From: Polaromonas sp. OV174
GTDB taxonomy: Bacteria > Pseudomonadota > Gammaproteobacteria > Burkholderiales > Burkholderiaceae_C
Direction: 5' to 3'
NCBI RefSeq assembly: GCF_900112285.1
Contig: NZ_FOKZ01000013.1
Location: 83,901-147,900 of the forward strand
Length of the DNA stretch: 64,000 nucleotides
Part shown: piece by piece, positions 25,908-36,111 of the stretch
Layout: every line of letters starts with the position of its first letter
Numbering within the stretch: the stretch's first letter is position 1
Position numbers and translations under genes: made by a program
Notes under the pieces: model-generated
What the model saw: the letters and a program-made list of their open reading frames with translations, nothing else
The model's database searches: none
What the model was told of the DNA's origin: nothing

Positions 25908-26600
25908 ATGCGAATCCTCGTGGTGGAAGACGATGCCGGCATTGCCGTGGGCTTGCGGGCCAATTTGCAGCAGCGCGGCTATGCCGCCGATGTCTGTGCG
26001 ACGCTGGCCGCGGCCTGGGGCGCGCTGCGCAGCGAGGCTTTTGACCTGGTGCTGCTGGACCTGGGTTTGGCCGATGGTGACGGCGGCGACCTGCTGCGGC
26101 GCATCAGGCAGCCCCAGCGGGCCACGGGCGAGCTGCCGGATCCCCTGATGCCGGTGCTCATCATGACGGCGCGCGACCAGGTGGCCGACCGCATTTCGGG
26201 GCTCAATCTGGGGGCCGACGACTACCTGGTCAAGCCCTTTGACCTGGATGAGCTGGAGGCCCGCATGAGGGCGCTGCTGCGGCGCTCTGCCGGCCGCGCC
26301 CATCCCTTGCTGGTGCACGGTGAGCTGGTGATAGACCCCGGCGCCCGCAGCGTGCTGCGCGCCGGCCAGGGAGTGGAGCTGACGCCGCGCGAATTTGCCT
26401 TGCTGCTGCTGTTGCTGGCCTCACGCGGCCGGGTGTTGTCGCGCCAGCAGCTGGAGGCGCGTCTTTACAGCTGGGAGGACGCCGTCGGCAGCAATGCGGT
26501 CGAGGTCCATGTGCACCATTTGCGGCGCAAGCTCGGCGAGGGCCTGATCCAGACCTTGCGCGGCGTGGGCTACTTCATTCCCCAGGAGGAGCGCTCGTGA
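25908..26600 (+). CDS. OmpR/PmrA-type response regulator
   Basis: A 230-residue regulator. The receiver domain has VVEDDAGI, the phospho-acceptor Asp51 in LVLLDLGLAD, MTARD and the Lys in YLVKPFDLDELEARM. The OmpR winged helix includes LTPREFALLLLLLASRGRVLS and NAVEVHVHHLRRKLG, ending RGVGYFIP. Architecture and the adjacent kinase resemble QseB/PmrA. It overlaps the kinase start by four bases (GTGA). Confidence 0.93.
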   Translation: MRILVVEDDAGIAVGLRANLQQRGYAADVCATLAAAWGALRSEAFDLVLLDLGLADGDGGDLLRRIRQPQRATGELPDPLMPVLIMTARDQVADRISGLNLGADDYLVKPFDLDELEARMRALLRRSAGRAHPLLVHGELVIDPGARSVLRAGQGVELTPREFALLLLLLASRGRVLSRQQLEARLYSWEDAVGSNAVEVHVHHLRRKLGEGLIQTLRGVGYFIPQEERS

Positions 26601-27940
26601 CGCGCTGGCCCGGCCGGCAGGCTTCTCTCACCCGTCGCCTGTTGCTCTGGGTGCTGGCGGCGCTGCTGCTGGTCTGGAGCTGCTTTGTGCTGGTCGGCTA
26701 TCGCACCGGCATTCATGAAGCGGGTGAGCTGACCGACGGCCACCTGGCCGGGACGGCGGCCTTGCTGGTCAACCTGAGCCAGCCAGCGTTTGTCGACATG
26801 GCCAGCGAAACCGCCCGCCCGCTGATTCCCGCCTTGAAAAGCCACGACTACCAGCCCTCCCTGAGTGTGGTGGTTTGGGATGCTGGCGGGCAATTGCTGG
26901 CCCGCTCGGGCGAAGCGCCGCTGCCCCGTTTTGCCGCGCAAAGCGGCTTTGCCGACCTGCAGCTTGGTACGCCGGCGGCCGCCTGGCGCAGCTTTTCGCA
27001 ATGGGATGCGTCCCACCGCCGCCAGGTCATGGTGCTGGTCAAGGCCGCCGAACGGGACGAACTGGCGGCCGATGTGGCCGATCAACTGATAGAGCCCGGC
27101 CTCTGGCTGCTGCCGGCCGTGGCGCTGGCGCTGGGGCTGGCGATCTGGCGCGGCCTGCTGCCCTTGCAGGCCTTGTCGCGCGATGTGACGGCGCTGGAGG
27201 CGGGCCAGGCCGGACGTTTGCAGGCTCGCCATCCTTACCGTGAGTTCAACGCGGTGGTGGGCGCCATCAACCGCCTGCTGAGCCAGCAGCAGGCGACGCT
27301 GGCGCGGGAGCGCCAGCTGGCCAGTGAAATGGCCCACGAATTGCGCACCCCCTTGGCGTCGATAGCCTTGCAGGCCGCGGCGCTCAAGGGCGGCTTGCCG
27401 GCGCAGGCGCACGCTGAGGCGCTGCGGCAAATCGGCGCGGACGCCTTGCGTGCCGGCCATGTGGTCAGCCAGCTGCTGGCCCTGGCACGCGCCAGCCGGA
27501 CCGATTTGCAGCAGCAGATGCAGCGGCTGGATCTGGCGGCGCTGGTGCGGCGGGTGGTGGCCGACTACGCGCAGGCCGCCTGGGCAAGCGGGCATGTCTT
27601 GAGTGTTCAGGGCGAGGAGGGCCTGCAACTGCAGGCGCACCCGCTGTTGCTGGAGCTGGCGCTGCGCAACCTGATAGACAACGCCTTGCAGCACACGGCC
27701 CGTGGCACCTCGGTCTGCGTGCAGTGGGGCAGTGCCGCCGGCCAAGCCTGGCTGCAGGTGTGTGACGATGGCGCGCGCCAGTCGGCGGCCAGCCACAGCG
27801 CCTTGGCGCCGGACCGGCTGGGCCTGGGGCACCAGATCATTGATCGCGTCATGGGGCTGCATGGCGGCAGTTTTGCCAAGGCGCTTGCGCCGGTGCCATG
27901 GAACTGCTGCTATCGCCTGGCATTTGCCGCTGGCGCCTGA
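26597..27940 (+). CDS. QseC/PmrB-like sensor histidine kinase
   Basis: A 447-residue kinase with two membrane segments (about 13-36 and 169-188) around a periplasmic loop, then a HAMP-like linker. The H box [14 protein letters not shown] carries His247, and the N box is [15 protein letters not shown]. The G boxes are weak: [10 protein letters not shown] replaces the usual DxGxG, and only [11 protein letters not shown] remains of G2. It may still bind ATP, since QseC relatives vary here, but this departs from the consensus. It begins with GTG inside the regulator's stop, so the pair is translationally coupled. Confidence 0.88.
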   Translation: MTRWPGRQASLTRRLLLWVLAALLLVWSCFVLVGYRTGIHEAGELTDGHLAGTAALLVNLSQPAFVDMASETARPLIPALKSHDYQPSLSVVVWDAGGQLLARSGEAPLPRFAAQSGFADLQLGTPAAAWRSFSQWDASHRRQVMVLVKAAERDELAADVADQLIEPGLWLLPAVALALGLAIWRGLLPLQALSRDVTALEAGQAGRLQARHPYREFNAVVGAINRLLSQQQATLARERQLASEMAHELRTPLASIALQAAALKGGLPAQAHAEALRQIGADALRAGHVVSQLLALARASRTDLQQQMQRLDLAALVRRVVADYAQAAWASGHVLSVQGEEGLQLQAHPLLLELALRNLIDNALQHTARGTSVCVQWGSAAGQAWLQVCDDGARQSAASHSALAPDRLGLGHQIIDRVMGLHGGSFAKALAPVPWNCCYRLAFAAGA

Positions 27941-28083
27941 AGCCGCGGCTTGCGGTCAAACGTTACAATCAAGGCTCTGGTTACTGCGCGGTTACGGCCT
28001 CCAGGGCAATGCCCACGCTGCCTGGTCCGCCGCCACTGACCCACTGTTTTCGACAGCGTTTTAACTTTCTGGGGATTTTCAAC

Positions 28084-29148
28084 ATGGCACTCGTTTCGAT
28101 GCGCGAGCTGCTGGACCATGCGGCCGTCAATGGCTACGGCATTCCAGCTTTCAACGTCAACAACCTGGAGCAGGTCCAGGCCGTGATGGCCGCCGCCGAC
28201 GAGGTGGGTGCGCCCGTCATCCTGCAGGCCAGCGCCGGCGCCCGCAAGTATGCCGGCGAAGCCTTCATCAAGCACCTGATCCTGGCGGCCGTCGAGGCCT
28301 ACCCGCACATCCCGCTGGTGATGCACCAGGACCACGGCCAGAGTCCGGCAGTCTGCCAGGGCGCGATCGACCTGGGCTTTAGCTCGGTGATGATGGACGG
28401 CAGCCTGGAAGCCGACGGCAAGACCATCGCCAGCTTCGACTACAACGTCGAGGTCACCCGCAAGGTGGTCGAGATGGCCCACGCCACCGGCGTGTCGGTG
28501 GAAGGCGAATTGGGCTGCCTGGGCAGCCTGGAAACCATGCAGGGCGACAAGGAAGACGGCCACGGCACCGATGCCGTCATGACCCACGACCAGTTGCTGA
28601 CCGATCCCGAGGAAGCCGCCGAGTTTGTCAAGCGCACCCAGCTCGACGCCCTGGCGATTGCCATCGGCACCAGCCATGGCGCCTACAAGTTCACCCGCAA
28701 GCCCACCGGCGACATCCTGGCGATCGAGCGTGTCAAGGAAATCCACCGCCGCATCCCCAACACCCACCTGGTCATGCACGGCTCCTCTAGCGTGCCGCAG
28801 GACTTGCTGGCCATCATCAACCAGTACGGTGGCAAGATGAAGGAGACCTACGGCGTGCCGGTCGAGGAAATCCAGAAAGCCATCCAGTTCGGCGTGCGCA
28901 AGATCAATATCGACACCGACATCCGCCTGGCCATGACAGGCGCGGTGCGCAAGTTCCTGGCCGAGAATCCCGACAAGTTCGATGCCCGTGAATGGCTCAA
29001 GCCCGCGCGCGAGGCCGCCAAGGCGATCTGCAAGCAGCGCTATGTCGAGTTTGGCTGCGAAGGCCAGGCCGGCAAGATCAAGGGCGAGAGCCTCTCGGTC
29101 GTGGCTGCCAAATACGCCAAGGGCGAGCTGGCCCAAGTGGTTCACTAA
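28084..29148 (+). CDS. fba: Class II fructose-bisphosphate aldolase, Calvin-cycle subtype
   Basis: Zinc-dependent reversible cleavage of fructose 1,6-bisphosphate. Recognisable segments are [19 protein letters not shown], the zinc-binding [46 protein letters not shown] and the second zinc His in [10 protein letters not shown]. The 354-residue length with [24 protein letters not shown] spacing marks the CbbA-like subtype. The ATG at 28084 has GGGGAT upstream. A strong terminator follows. Confidence 0.96.
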   Translation: MALVSMRELLDHAAVNGYGIPAFNVNNLEQVQAVMAAADEVGAPVILQASAGARKYAGEAFIKHLILAAVEAYPHIPLVMHQDHGQSPAVCQGAIDLGFSSVMMDGSLEADGKTIASFDYNVEVTRKVVEMAHATGVSVEGELGCLGSLETMQGDKEDGHGTDAVMTHDQLLTDPEEAAEFVKRTQLDALAIAIGTSHGAYKFTRKPTGDILAIERVKEIHRRIPNTHLVMHGSSSVPQDLLAIINQYGGKMKETYGVPVEEIQKAIQFGVRKINIDTDIRLAMTGAVRKFLAENPDKFDAREWLKPAREAAKAICKQRYVEFGCEGQAGKIKGESLSVVAAKYAKGELAQVVH

Positions 29149-29190
29149 GCTTTTTGTGCCCCCGGTGTCGCCGGATTGGCGATAATTCAA

Positions 29191-29227
29191 AACCTGCGGA
29201 CTTGAACCCAAGTCGCGCGGGTTTTTT
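29191..29227 (+). terminator. Rho-independent terminator after fba
   Basis: A 14-bp stem with one bulged base, AACCTGCG-GACTTG with CAAGTC-GCGCGGGTT around an AACC loop, is followed directly by six T. Confidence 0.9.
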
Positions 29228-29243
29228 CACTTTGATACCGACC

Positions 29244-30155
29244 ATGACCTCAGCACTTCATACCTCTGCCCTGACTTCCCTGCCTTTGCTTGCGCGCGGC
29301 AAGGTGCGCGACAACTACGCCGTGGGCACTGATCGCCTGCTGATGGTGGCCAGCGACCGCCTGAGCGCCTTCGATGTGATCCTGGGCGAGCCGATTCCCG
29401 GCAAAGGCGCGCTGCTGACGCAAATGGCGCTGTTCTGGTTCGGCAAGCTGGGCCATATTTGCCCCAATCACCTGACCGGCGAGGCGCCCGAAAGCGTGGT
29501 GACGGCCGCGGAAATCCCCCAGGTGAAAGACCGCTCCATGCTGGTCAAGCGGCTCAAGCCGATTCCGGTCGAGGCCGTGGTGCGCGGCTATCTGGCCGGC
29601 AGCGGCTGGCAGGAATATCAGCAAAACCAGGCCGTCTGCGGCGTGGCCCTGCCCGCCGGCCTGAAAAACGCCAGCAAGCTGCCCGAGCCCATCTTCACGC
29701 CCGCGGCCAAGGCCGAGGTCGGCGAGCATGACGAAAACATCAGCTATGAGCAGGTGGTGGCGGTGGTCGGCGCCGAACTGGCCGAGCAGATCAAAAAGAT
29801 CAGCATAGAGATTTACCAGACCGCAGCCGCTTTTGCGCTGACCAAGGGCATCATCATTGCCGACACCAAGTTCGAGTTCGGCCTGGATGAAAACGGCACG
29901 CTGACGCTGATGGACGAGGTGCTGACACCCGACTCATCGCGCTACTGGCCGATTGAAGGCTACGAGGCCGCTTTTGCCGCCGGGCAAAACCCGCCCAGCT
30001 ATGACAAGCAGTTCGTGCGCGACTGGCTGGAGGCCGTGCGCATCAACGGCAAGCCCTGGGATAAAACGCCACCGTCGCCGCATCTGCCGCCCGAGGTGAT
30101 CGCCAAGACCGCGGCCAAATACCAGGAAGCGCTGGCGCGCCTGACCGCCGCCTGA
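29244..30155 (+). CDS. purC: Phosphoribosylaminoimidazole-succinocarboxamide synthase
   Basis: ATP-dependent ligation of aspartate to CAIR in purine synthesis. SAICAR synthetase motifs: [64 protein letters not shown] and [12 protein letters not shown]. The 303-residue length is the eukaryote-like/betaproteobacterial form. It has its own terminator. purE and purK lie 2.4 kb further on, so the purine genes are near but not contiguous. Confidence 0.97.
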   Translation: MTSALHTSALTSLPLLARGKVRDNYAVGTDRLLMVASDRLSAFDVILGEPIPGKGALLTQMALFWFGKLGHICPNHLTGEAPESVVTAAEIPQVKDRSMLVKRLKPIPVEAVVRGYLAGSGWQEYQQNQAVCGVALPAGLKNASKLPEPIFTPAAKAEVGEHDENISYEQVVAVVGAELAEQIKKISIEIYQTAAAFALTKGIIIADTKFEFGLDENGTLTLMDEVLTPDSSRYWPIEGYEAAFAAGQNPPSYDKQFVRDWLEAVRINGKPWDKTPPSPHLPPEVIAKTAAKYQEALARLTAA

Positions 30156-30171
30156 GCCTAGCTAGCGTCCG

Positions 30172-30211
30172 AAAACCGCCTTCACTCCCACGGGAGACGG
30201 CGGTTTTTTTT
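30172..30211 (+). terminator. Rho-independent terminator after purC
   Basis: AAAACCGCC pairs with GGCGGTTTT across an 18-base loop containing a smaller CTCCC/GGGAG hairpin, and runs into eight T. Confidence 0.9.
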
Positions 30212-30220
30212 ACGCCTGGA

Positions 30221-30287
30221 AATAATGGTGAAAATGAGCTCAAGCCCAATATTGAAGGCGCAAGCAGCTATAAAAACAGGAGTTATT
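30221..30287 (-). repeat. Dispersed repeat, copy C (extragenic, minus orientation)
   Basis: On the minus strand, TTTTTATAGCTGCTTGCGC (core ATAGCTGCTTGCGC) is followed by ATTGGGCTTGAGCTC and ATTTTCACCATTA. It starts about ten bases after the purC terminator. Confidence 0.75.
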
Positions 30288-30395
30288 AAGATCCTGTCGC
30301 AGTGCATCGCAAGCCTGTCACAGCCGGCTAACACCACAAGCGCCCGGTGCTGCTCAAGAATGTCCCCTTTCACTCACCAATGACAGGAGACAGAC

Positions 30396-30977
30396 ATGAC
30401 CGCCAAAAAGATTCTGATGATTTGCGGAGACTATTGCGAGGACTACGAAACCATGGTGCCCTTCCAGGCGCTGCTTGCCGTGGGCCATACGGTACATGCA
30501 GTCTGCCCGGACAAAAAAGCCGGTGATCACATCAAGACCGCCATTCACGACTTTGAAGGCGCGCAGACCTATAGCGAAAAGCCCGGCCACAACTTCGCGC
30601 TGAATGCCAGCTTTTCCGACATCCGGGTCGAAAGCTACGACGCCCTGCTGTTGCCGGGCGGTCGCGGCCCCGAATACCTGCGCACCTACCCGGCCGTGGT
30701 GGACATGGTCAAGCACTTTTTTGATGCGCAAAAACCGGTGGCGGCCATCTGCCACGCGGCGCAATTGCTGGCCGGCGCCGATGTGCTCAAGGGCCGAACC
30801 TGCTCGGCTTACCCGGCCTGCCGCACCGAGGTGGAGCGCGCCGGCGGCACCTATGCCGAGATTGCCATTGATGCGGCGCACACCGAGGGCAACCTGGTGT
30901 CGGCGCCGGCCTGGCCCGCACACCCGGCCTGGATTGCCCAGTTTTTGACCCTGCTGGGAACGCGCATCACGCATTGA
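30396..30977 (+). CDS. DJ-1/PfpI family protein
   Basis: A 193-residue flavodoxin-like fold protein. The nucleophile elbow AAICHAAQLLAGADVL has the conserved Cys, with upstream GDYCEDYETMVPFQAL and LLLPGGRGPEYLRTYP. The sequence resembles the YhbO/PfpI group, for which deglycase, glyoxalase and holdase activities have been proposed; the actual substrate is unclear. It is preceded by a good ribosome site (ACAGGAGACAG) and stands alone between purC and a regulator-like gene. Confidence 0.88.
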   Translation: MTAKKILMICGDYCEDYETMVPFQALLAVGHTVHAVCPDKKAGDHIKTAIHDFEGAQTYSEKPGHNFALNASFSDIRVESYDALLLPGGRGPEYLRTYPAVVDMVKHFFDAQKPVAAICHAAQLLAGADVLKGRTCSAYPACRTEVERAGGTYAEIAIDAAHTEGNLVSAPAWPAHPAWIAQFLTLLGTRITH

Positions 30978-31056
30978 CGCCCAGCGGCGCGCGCTGCATG
31001 ATTCCGGGAGCCCGGCAGAGGCCGACCGGAAAATGCCAACCCGCTGGAGACACATC

Positions 31057-31437
31057 ATGTGCGAGGTATTCATCAGCGCCGACCCGGCGCTCTACGCCAG
31101 CCGTATCCGCTCGGTACGCCTGCACGGCGTGGCGACCAGCATACGGCTGGAAAACCTGTTCTGGGACGTGCTGGCCGACATTGCCAGCCGCGACGGCCTG
31201 AGCGTGCCCCAGCTCTGCACCCGGCTGCATGACGAACTGGTGGCCGAACGCGGCGGCGTGGAGAATTTCGCCTCGTTTTTGCGCGTCTGCTGTGGCCGTT
31301 ATCTGGCGCTGCAGCTTGCGGGCGGCATCCCGCGCGATGCCTCGATTCCCATCGCCAGCCTGAACGCGCAGTGTGTGCTGGCTAGTGAGCGGCGGCCGTT
31401 TGCTTCAAACGGCGCGCCGCACAGGCTGGTGGCCTAG
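31057..31437 (+). CDS. Ribbon-helix-helix domain protein
   Basis: A 126-residue protein of the RHH_4-type family. The short beta strand and helix pattern [35 protein letters not shown] is followed by CTRLHDEL and the conserved [14 protein letters not shown]. This family is annotated as a putative DNA-binding protein of arylsulfate-sulfotransferase-like type, but its role is not established. The ATG at 31057 has GGAGA seven bases upstream. Its TAG overlaps the TAG of cnoX on the other strand, the two sharing the palindrome CTAG. Confidence 0.8.
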   Translation: MCEVFISADPALYASRIRSVRLHGVATSIRLENLFWDVLADIASRDGLSVPQLCTRLHDELVAERGGVENFASFLRVCCGRYLALQLAGGIPRDASIPIASLNAQCVLASERRPFASNGAPHRLVA

Positions 31438-32333
31438 CTCAGCACCACGCTGCTCAAGCGACGGCGGTAGGTCGCCACCACCGGATCTTCCGGCGGAATC
31501 TGGCCGTCGGCCACCTTGGGTTTGGGCGCTTCCATGACGTCCAGGATGGCGATATAGGTCTTGCGCGCCGCCTCGTCCGACCAGCTCTTGTCGCGCATCA
31601 GGATGTCCAGCAGCTCGTCCAGCGCCTCGGTCCAGCGCTGCTGGGCCATCAGCCAGCGCGCCTTGCCGAAGCGGGCCTCGAAATCCCGCTTGTTGACCGC
31701 AATTTTTGCATCAAATTCGGCTCCGGCGCTTTCTCCGAGTGCGTTGATAGCTACAAAATCAATAGCATCCATCCAGCGCTTGAGGGAGTCAAAGCGCCGC
31801 GTCACCGAGGTCTGGGCAATCACCGGCGCAAAGGCCACCTTGGCATCGTCTTCGTGGCCCAGGCTCAAGAGCAGCTTGACGTAGTCAAAGCGGGCGTTGT
31901 CATTGGCCGGGTCTATGGCCACGGCCTGTTGCAATTTCTCCAGCGCGGCTTCGGGGCTGTTATCTGCCTCCGGCTCGGACAGTTCCGGCTCGGGCTCTTC
32001 CTCCAGCGCCGGCGGCAGGTGCTTGTCCAGGAATTCCTTGATCTGGCCCTCGGGCAGGGCGCCGGTGAAGCCGTCCACCGGCTGGCCGTTCATCATCAGG
32101 ATGCAGGTCGGGATGCTGCGTATGCCGAAGGCCGCGCCAAGCTGCTGCTCCTGGTCGGAGTCGATTTTCACCAGCTTGAAGCGGCCGGCGTAAGCGGCCT
32201 CGACCTTCTCCAGAATCGGCCCGAGCGACTTGCAGGGACCGCACCAGGGCGCCCAGAAGTCAATCAGCACGGGGGTGGTCATGGAAGCCGCAACGACTTC
32301 CTCTTCAAAATTGGCAATGGTGACGTCGATCAT
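31434..32333 (-). CDS. cnoX: Thioredoxin-TPR co-chaperone CnoX (YbbN)
   Basis: A 299-residue protein. A thioredoxin domain covers residues 1-110, with the full redox motif WCGPC (Cys31, Cys34), unlike the E. coli protein that lacks one Cys. TPR-like helices follow from about 125. Relatives protect oxidised proteins and hand them to GroEL or DnaK. The acidic linker [14 protein letters not shown] separates the domains. Residues near 190-212 ([19 protein letters not shown]) are encoded by a dispersed repeat copy without breaking the frame. The start at 32333 is the ATG giving the standard [11 protein letters not shown]-terminus. Confidence 0.92.
   Translation of the reverse strand: MIDVTIANFEEEVVAASMTTPVLIDFWAPWCGPCKSLGPILEKVEAAYAGRFKLVKIDSDQEQQLGAAFGIRSIPTCILMMNGQPVDGFTGALPEGQIKEFLDKHLPPALEEEPEPELSEPEADNSPEAALEKLQQAVAIDPANDNARFDYVKLLLSLGHEDDAKVAFAPVIAQTSVTRRFDSLKRWMDAIDFVAINALGESAGAEFDAKIAVNKRDFEARFGKARWLMAQQRWTEALDELLDILMRDKSWSDEAARKTYIAILDVMEAPKPKVADGQIPPEDPVVATYRRRLSSVVLS
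31700..31769 (-). repeat. Dispersed repeat, copy G (inside cnoX, sense)
   Basis: On the minus strand, GCTATTGATTTTGTAGCTAT (20 bases) is followed by CAACGCACTCGG, AAAGCGCCGGAGCCG and AATTTGATGCAAAAATT. It is collinear with copies H and I. Confidence 0.6.
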
Positions 32334-32537
32334 GATGCTGCAAAAGTGAGGTTTAACAAGGGGCTTTTCAAGCGGCGTGACGGCTGCCGGCCGGCTAGGG
32401 CGCAAGGCCTGGGCATGGATGCGGTCCGCCGCAGCAGCTCAGACGATAGCATGCAAGCGGCGCTGCCCGCCCCAGCCCTTAAAATTGGGGCTTTGCGGCG
32501 CGCCGCCCTTCAACTTCAAGACTTTCAGGCCATCCCT

Positions 32538-33047
32538 ATGACGACAACAAACAACTCGACCGCCCCCCTGGTGGGCGTGGTGATGGGCTCCAGCAGCGAC
32601 TGGGACACCATGCAGCACGCGGTGCAGATTCTGCAGCAGTTTGGCGTGGCCCATGAAGCCAGCGTGGTGTCGGCCCATCGCATGCCTGACGACTTGTTCA
32701 GCTATGCCGAGCAGGCTTCGGGCCGCGGCCTGCAGGCCATCATTGCCGGCGCCGGCGGTGCCGCGCATCTGCCCGGCATGCTGGCCGCCAAAACCATTGT
32801 GCCGGTGCTGGGCGTGCCGGTGGCCAGCAAGCATTTGCAGGGCGTCGATTCGCTGCACAGCATTGTGCAAATGCCCAAGGGCGTGCCGGTGGCCACCTTT
32901 GCCATAGGCAACGCCGGCGCGGCCAATGCGGCGCTGTTTGCGGTCGCCATGCTGGCCCTGCACGACGAAACGCTGGCGGCCAAGTTGCAGGCCTTTCGCG
33001 CCGAGCAGACCGCCGCCGCCCGCGCCATGACGCTGCCGCCGCTATGA
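32538..33047 (+). CDS. purE: N5-carboxyaminoimidazole ribonucleotide mutase
   Basis: Moves the carboxylate of N5-CAIR to give CAIR. The 169-residue class I PurE motifs are clear: [37 protein letters not shown], and [19 protein letters not shown]. The ATG at 32538 gives the usual length. The stop overlaps the purK ATG (ATGA). Confidence 0.96.
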   Translation: MTTTNNSTAPLVGVVMGSSSDWDTMQHAVQILQQFGVAHEASVVSAHRMPDDLFSYAEQASGRGLQAIIAGAGGAAHLPGMLAAKTIVPVLGVPVASKHLQGVDSLHSIVQMPKGVPVATFAIGNAGAANAALFAVAMLALHDETLAAKLQAFRAEQTAAARAMTLPPL

Positions 33048-34264
33048 GCGCCTTGCCAATCCTTCCGGGCACGCTGTCCGCCGCCGGCCAGCCCGCCACC
33101 CTGGGTGTGATGGGCGGCGGCCAGCTGGGCCGCATGTTTGTGCAAGCGGCCCAGCGCCTGGGCTACTTCACGGCGGTGCTCGATCCCGATCCCAACAGCC
33201 CGGCCGGCCTGGTCAGCCACCACCATGTGCAGACCGGCTACAGCGATGCAGCTGGCCTGGCGCAGTTGGCCGCGCTGTGCGCCGCGGTCACCACCGAATT
33301 TGAAAACGTGCCGGCCGCCGCGCTGCAGACCCTGGCCGCCACGCGGCCGGTGGCGCCGGGCGCCGCCGCCGTGGCGATTGCGCAGGACAGGATTCAGGAA
33401 AAGTCGCATTTCACGGCCAGTGCCGGCGTGGCCGGCGTCACCTGCGCGCCCTATGCGGTGATTGAAACGCCGCAGCAGCTGCAGGCCGTGCCCGCCGATT
33501 TGCTGCCCGGCATTCTGAAAACCGCGCGCATGGGCTACGATGGCAAGGGCCAGGTGCGCGTCAAGGACGCCGCCGCCCTGGCCGCTGCCTGGGCCGAGCT
33601 CAAGCAAGTGCCCTGCGTGCTGGAAAAAATGCTGCCGCTCCAGGCCGAGTGCTCGGTGATCGTGGCGCGCGGCTGGCAGGGCGAGGTCGTGAGTTTTCCG
33701 CCCCAGCTCAACCTGCATGTCGACGGGATTCTCGCCGTGACCGAGGTTTATGAGGGCAATATGCCTCCAGCCCTTGCTGAACGTGCGCTGGATGCTGCCA
33801 AATCAATAGCAAACCACATTGGCTACGTGGGCGTGCTGTGCGTCGAGTTCTTCCTTGTCGATGACGGCAGCGCCTTGGGCGGCCTGGTCGTCAACGAGAT
33901 GGCGCCGCGGCCGCACAACAGCGGCCACTACACCCTGGACGCCTGCGATGTCTCGCAGTTTGACCTGCAGGTGCATGCCATGGCCGGCCTGCCGCTGCCG
34001 CAGCCGCGCCAGCATTCGCCGGCCATCATGCTCAATCTGCTGGGCGATGTCTGGTTTGACGCCCAGGGCCAGGCGCGCACGCCTGACTGGCAAGCCGTGC
34101 TGGCCTTGCCGGGCGCGCATCTGCACCTGTATGGCAAAACCGAGGCGCGCGTCGGCCGCAAGATGGGCCACCTGAACATCACCGGTGCCGACGTTGCCAG
34201 CGTCAAGGCCACGGCGCGTCAGGCGGCCGCCATATTGGGCCTGCCCGGCTGCGAGGGGCTTTGA
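33044..34264 (+). CDS. purK: N5-carboxyaminoimidazole ribonucleotide synthase
   Basis: ATP-grasp enzyme that carboxylates AIR to N5-CAIR. Motifs: [87 protein letters not shown] and LNLLGDVW. A segment around residues 237-256 ([20 protein letters not shown]) is encoded by a dispersed repeat copy, although it occupies the position of a normal family helix. It overlaps purE by four bases and sua5 by one. Confidence 0.96.
   Translation: MSALPILPGTLSAAGQPATLGVMGGGQLGRMFVQAAQRLGYFTAVLDPDPNSPAGLVSHHHVQTGYSDAAGLAQLAALCAAVTTEFENVPAAALQTLAATRPVAPGAAAVAIAQDRIQEKSHFTASAGVAGVTCAPYAVIETPQQLQAVPADLLPGILKTARMGYDGKGQVRVKDAAALAAAWAELKQVPCVLEKMLPLQAECSVIVARGWQGEVVSFPPQLNLHVDGILAVTEVYEGNMPPALAERALDAAKSIANHIGYVGVLCVEFFLVDDGSALGGLVVNEMAPRPHNSGHYTLDACDVSQFDLQVHAMAGLPLPQPRQHSPAIMLNLLGDVWFDAQGQARTPDWQAVLALPGAHLHLYGKTEARVGRKMGHLNITGADVASVKATARQAAAILGLPGCEGL
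33753..33814 (-). repeat. Dispersed repeat, copy H (inside purK, antisense to it)
   Basis: On the minus strand, TTTGCTATTGATTTGGCAGC (20 bases) is followed by CAGCGCACGTTC, AGCAAGGGCTGGAGGC and ATATTGCCC, matching the order of copies G and I. Confidence 0.55.
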
Positions 34265-35247
34265 TGATTCTGCCCGGCACCGACCCGCAAGCCATTTTGG
34301 AGGCCGCTCGCCGCATCCAGGCCGGCGGCCTGGTCGGTTTTCCCACCGAGACGGTTTACGGCCTGGGGGCGGACGCCTCCAGCGACCAGGCCGTGGCCGG
34401 CATTTTTGCCGCCAAGGGCAGACCTTCTGACCATCCGCTGATTGTTCATGTGGCCGATGCGGCGCAGGTGAGCCACTACGCCAGCAGCGTGCCGGCCTTT
34501 GCCGAGCGCCTCTTGCAGGCCTTCTGGCCCGGGCCGCTGACCGTGATCCTGCCGCGCAAGCACGGCGTGGCGCTTGCCGCGGCCGGCGGCCAGAATTCCA
34601 TAGGGCTGCGCTGCCCGGCGCATCCGGTGGCGCTGGCTTTTCTGCGCGCCTGCAACACCGGTGTGGCCGGTCCCAGCGCGAATCGTTTCGGCCGGGTCAG
34701 CCCGACCACGGCGCAGCATGTGCAGCAGGAGTTTGGTGATGATTTGCTGGTGCTCGATGGCGGGCCTTGTGATGTCGGCATCGAGTCCAGCATTGTCGAT
34801 TGCACCCGTGGCCGGCCGGTGCTGCTGCGCCCCGGCGTGCTGACGCGGGCTCAGCTGGAGGCCGCTTGCGGCGAGCCGGTGCTGGCCAAGGAAGACATGC
34901 CGGCGGCCAGCGGTACGCCGCGCGCTTCGGGCACGCTGGAGGCGCATTACGCGCCCAATGCCAAGGTGAGATTGATGGATGCCGGCGCCATCCAGACGGC
35001 GCTCGATCTGCTGGGCGCGGACGCGGCCCATATCGCGGTTTATGCCCGTGCCGTGCTGCGCCTGAGCTCGGCCAAGGTGCTGTACCGGCGCATGCCCGAC
35101 GACGCCGCTGCCGCTGCGCAGCAGCTGTTTGCCGTGCTGCGCGATTTCGACAGCCATGGCGCCAAGCTGATCTGGATTGAACACCCGCCCGAAAGCGCGG
35201 AGTGGGACGGCGTGCGCGACCGGCTGGGGCGGGCGGCGGCGAGCTGA
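34264..35247 (+). CDS. Threonylcarbamoyl-AMP synthase, Sua5 type
   Basis: Makes threonylcarbamoyl-AMP from Thr, bicarbonate and ATP for t6A tRNA modification. The YrdC domain (about 1-205) shows GLVGFPTETVYGLGADAS, KGRPSDHPLIVHV, FWPGPLTVIL, GLRCPAHP, GPSANRFGRVSPTTAQHV and SSIVDCT. The second, Sua5-specific domain (about 235-327) starts after the linker containing ASGTLEAHYAPNAKV. The ATG overlaps the purK stop by one base. TsaB, its partner in the next step, is encoded at 56.7 kb. Confidence 0.93.
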   Translation: MILPGTDPQAILEAARRIQAGGLVGFPTETVYGLGADASSDQAVAGIFAAKGRPSDHPLIVHVADAAQVSHYASSVPAFAERLLQAFWPGPLTVILPRKHGVALAAAGGQNSIGLRCPAHPVALAFLRACNTGVAGPSANRFGRVSPTTAQHVQQEFGDDLLVLDGGPCDVGIESSIVDCTRGRPVLLRPGVLTRAQLEAACGEPVLAKEDMPAASGTPRASGTLEAHYAPNAKVRLMDAGAIQTALDLLGADAAHIAVYARAVLRLSSAKVLYRRMPDDAAAAAQQLFAVLRDFDSHGAKLIWIEHPPESAEWDGVRDRLGRAAAS

Positions 35248-35265
35248 GCCCGGCAGGGCTGGCGT

Positions 35266-36111
35266 TCAGGAACTCGCGGGCGTGGCCTGCGCGTCGTAGC
35301 CCAGTCGCAGCGATAGCCGGGCACAAATATCCGCTAGTGCGGTCTTGATCTGCTCCTTGCTGGGAGTGGGCGTGCCGTCGATACGCGCAATATGCGGGAT
35401 GTTGATGGCGGCAATCACGCGCTGGCCCAGGCCCCATACCGGAAAGGCGATATTCGTGACGCCCTGGATCTGGATGCTGGGCATCATGGCGTAGCCGGTT
35501 TTGCGCACCGCCATCAACAGTGAAAACAACTGCCCCGGATCGATGTCGAGCTCTCCCTCGACCTTGATGTGCTTGCCCAGCATGCGCGTGCGCGTCACTT
35601 CGTCCTGATAGGCCAGCAGCACATGGCCCGAGGACGTATCACTTAAGCCCATGAGGACTCCGACCTTCAGGCCGAAGGACCAGCGTTCAGGGCTGTCGAC
35701 CTGCGCGATCACGATCACCCGGCCGTCCTGATAAATCGTCAGGTGGGCCGATTGGCGTGTGCGCTCGGCCAGCTCTTGCAGCAAAGGCAGCGCGGCGTCC
35801 ACCAGCGACTTGACCGGCGGCTGGCGATGCGCCAGGGCAAACATCTTCAAGGTCAGGGTGTAGCGGTCATTCTGGTCGGCCTGAATGTAGCCCCGACGCT
35901 GCAGTGTCACAACCATGCGAAAAATTTCGTTCACATTGCGCTGCAGCACCTGACTCAGCTGATTGAGCGTATAGCCGTCAGCGCTGGCGCTCAGGGCTTC
36001 AAGAATATCCAATCCTTTGTCCAGCGCCGGGGCGCTATAGCGGGCATTGGTGTCCGGTTCACTCTGGTTGGCGGTCTCTGTCGCCAGGTCGGAAGGTTGC
36101 TGCGTGTTCAT
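35266..36111 (-). CDS. IclR-family transcriptional regulator
   Basis: A 281-residue regulator. The N-terminal winged helix is around 28-90 (SAPALDKGLDILEALSA, NEIFRMVVTLQRRGYI), and the C-terminal effector domain includes QSAHLTIYQDGRVIVIAQV and GVTNIAFPVWGLGQRVIAAINI. IclR proteins usually repress or activate adjacent catabolic genes in response to a small acid. It is divergent from the SDR-FAH-ABC transporter operon and is its likely local controller. Confidence 0.92.
   Translation of the reverse strand: MNTQQPSDLATETANQSEPDTNARYSAPALDKGLDILEALSASADGYTLNQLSQVLQRNVNEIFRMVVTLQRRGYIQADQNDRYTLTLKMFALAHRQPPVKSLVDAALPLLQELAERTRQSAHLTIYQDGRVIVIAQVDSPERWSFGLKVGVLMGLSDTSSGHVLLAYQDEVTRTRMLGKHIKVEGELDIDPGQLFSLLMAVRKTGYAMMPSIQIQGVTNIAFPVWGLGQRVIAAINIPHIARIDGTPTPSKEQIKTALADICARLSLRLGYDAQATPASS

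Noticed and set aside
30224..30395. A possible riboswitch or leader RNA before the DJ-1 gene
   Set aside because: The first part is the dispersed repeat and the purC terminator is upstream; I found no conserved riboswitch motif in the remainder.
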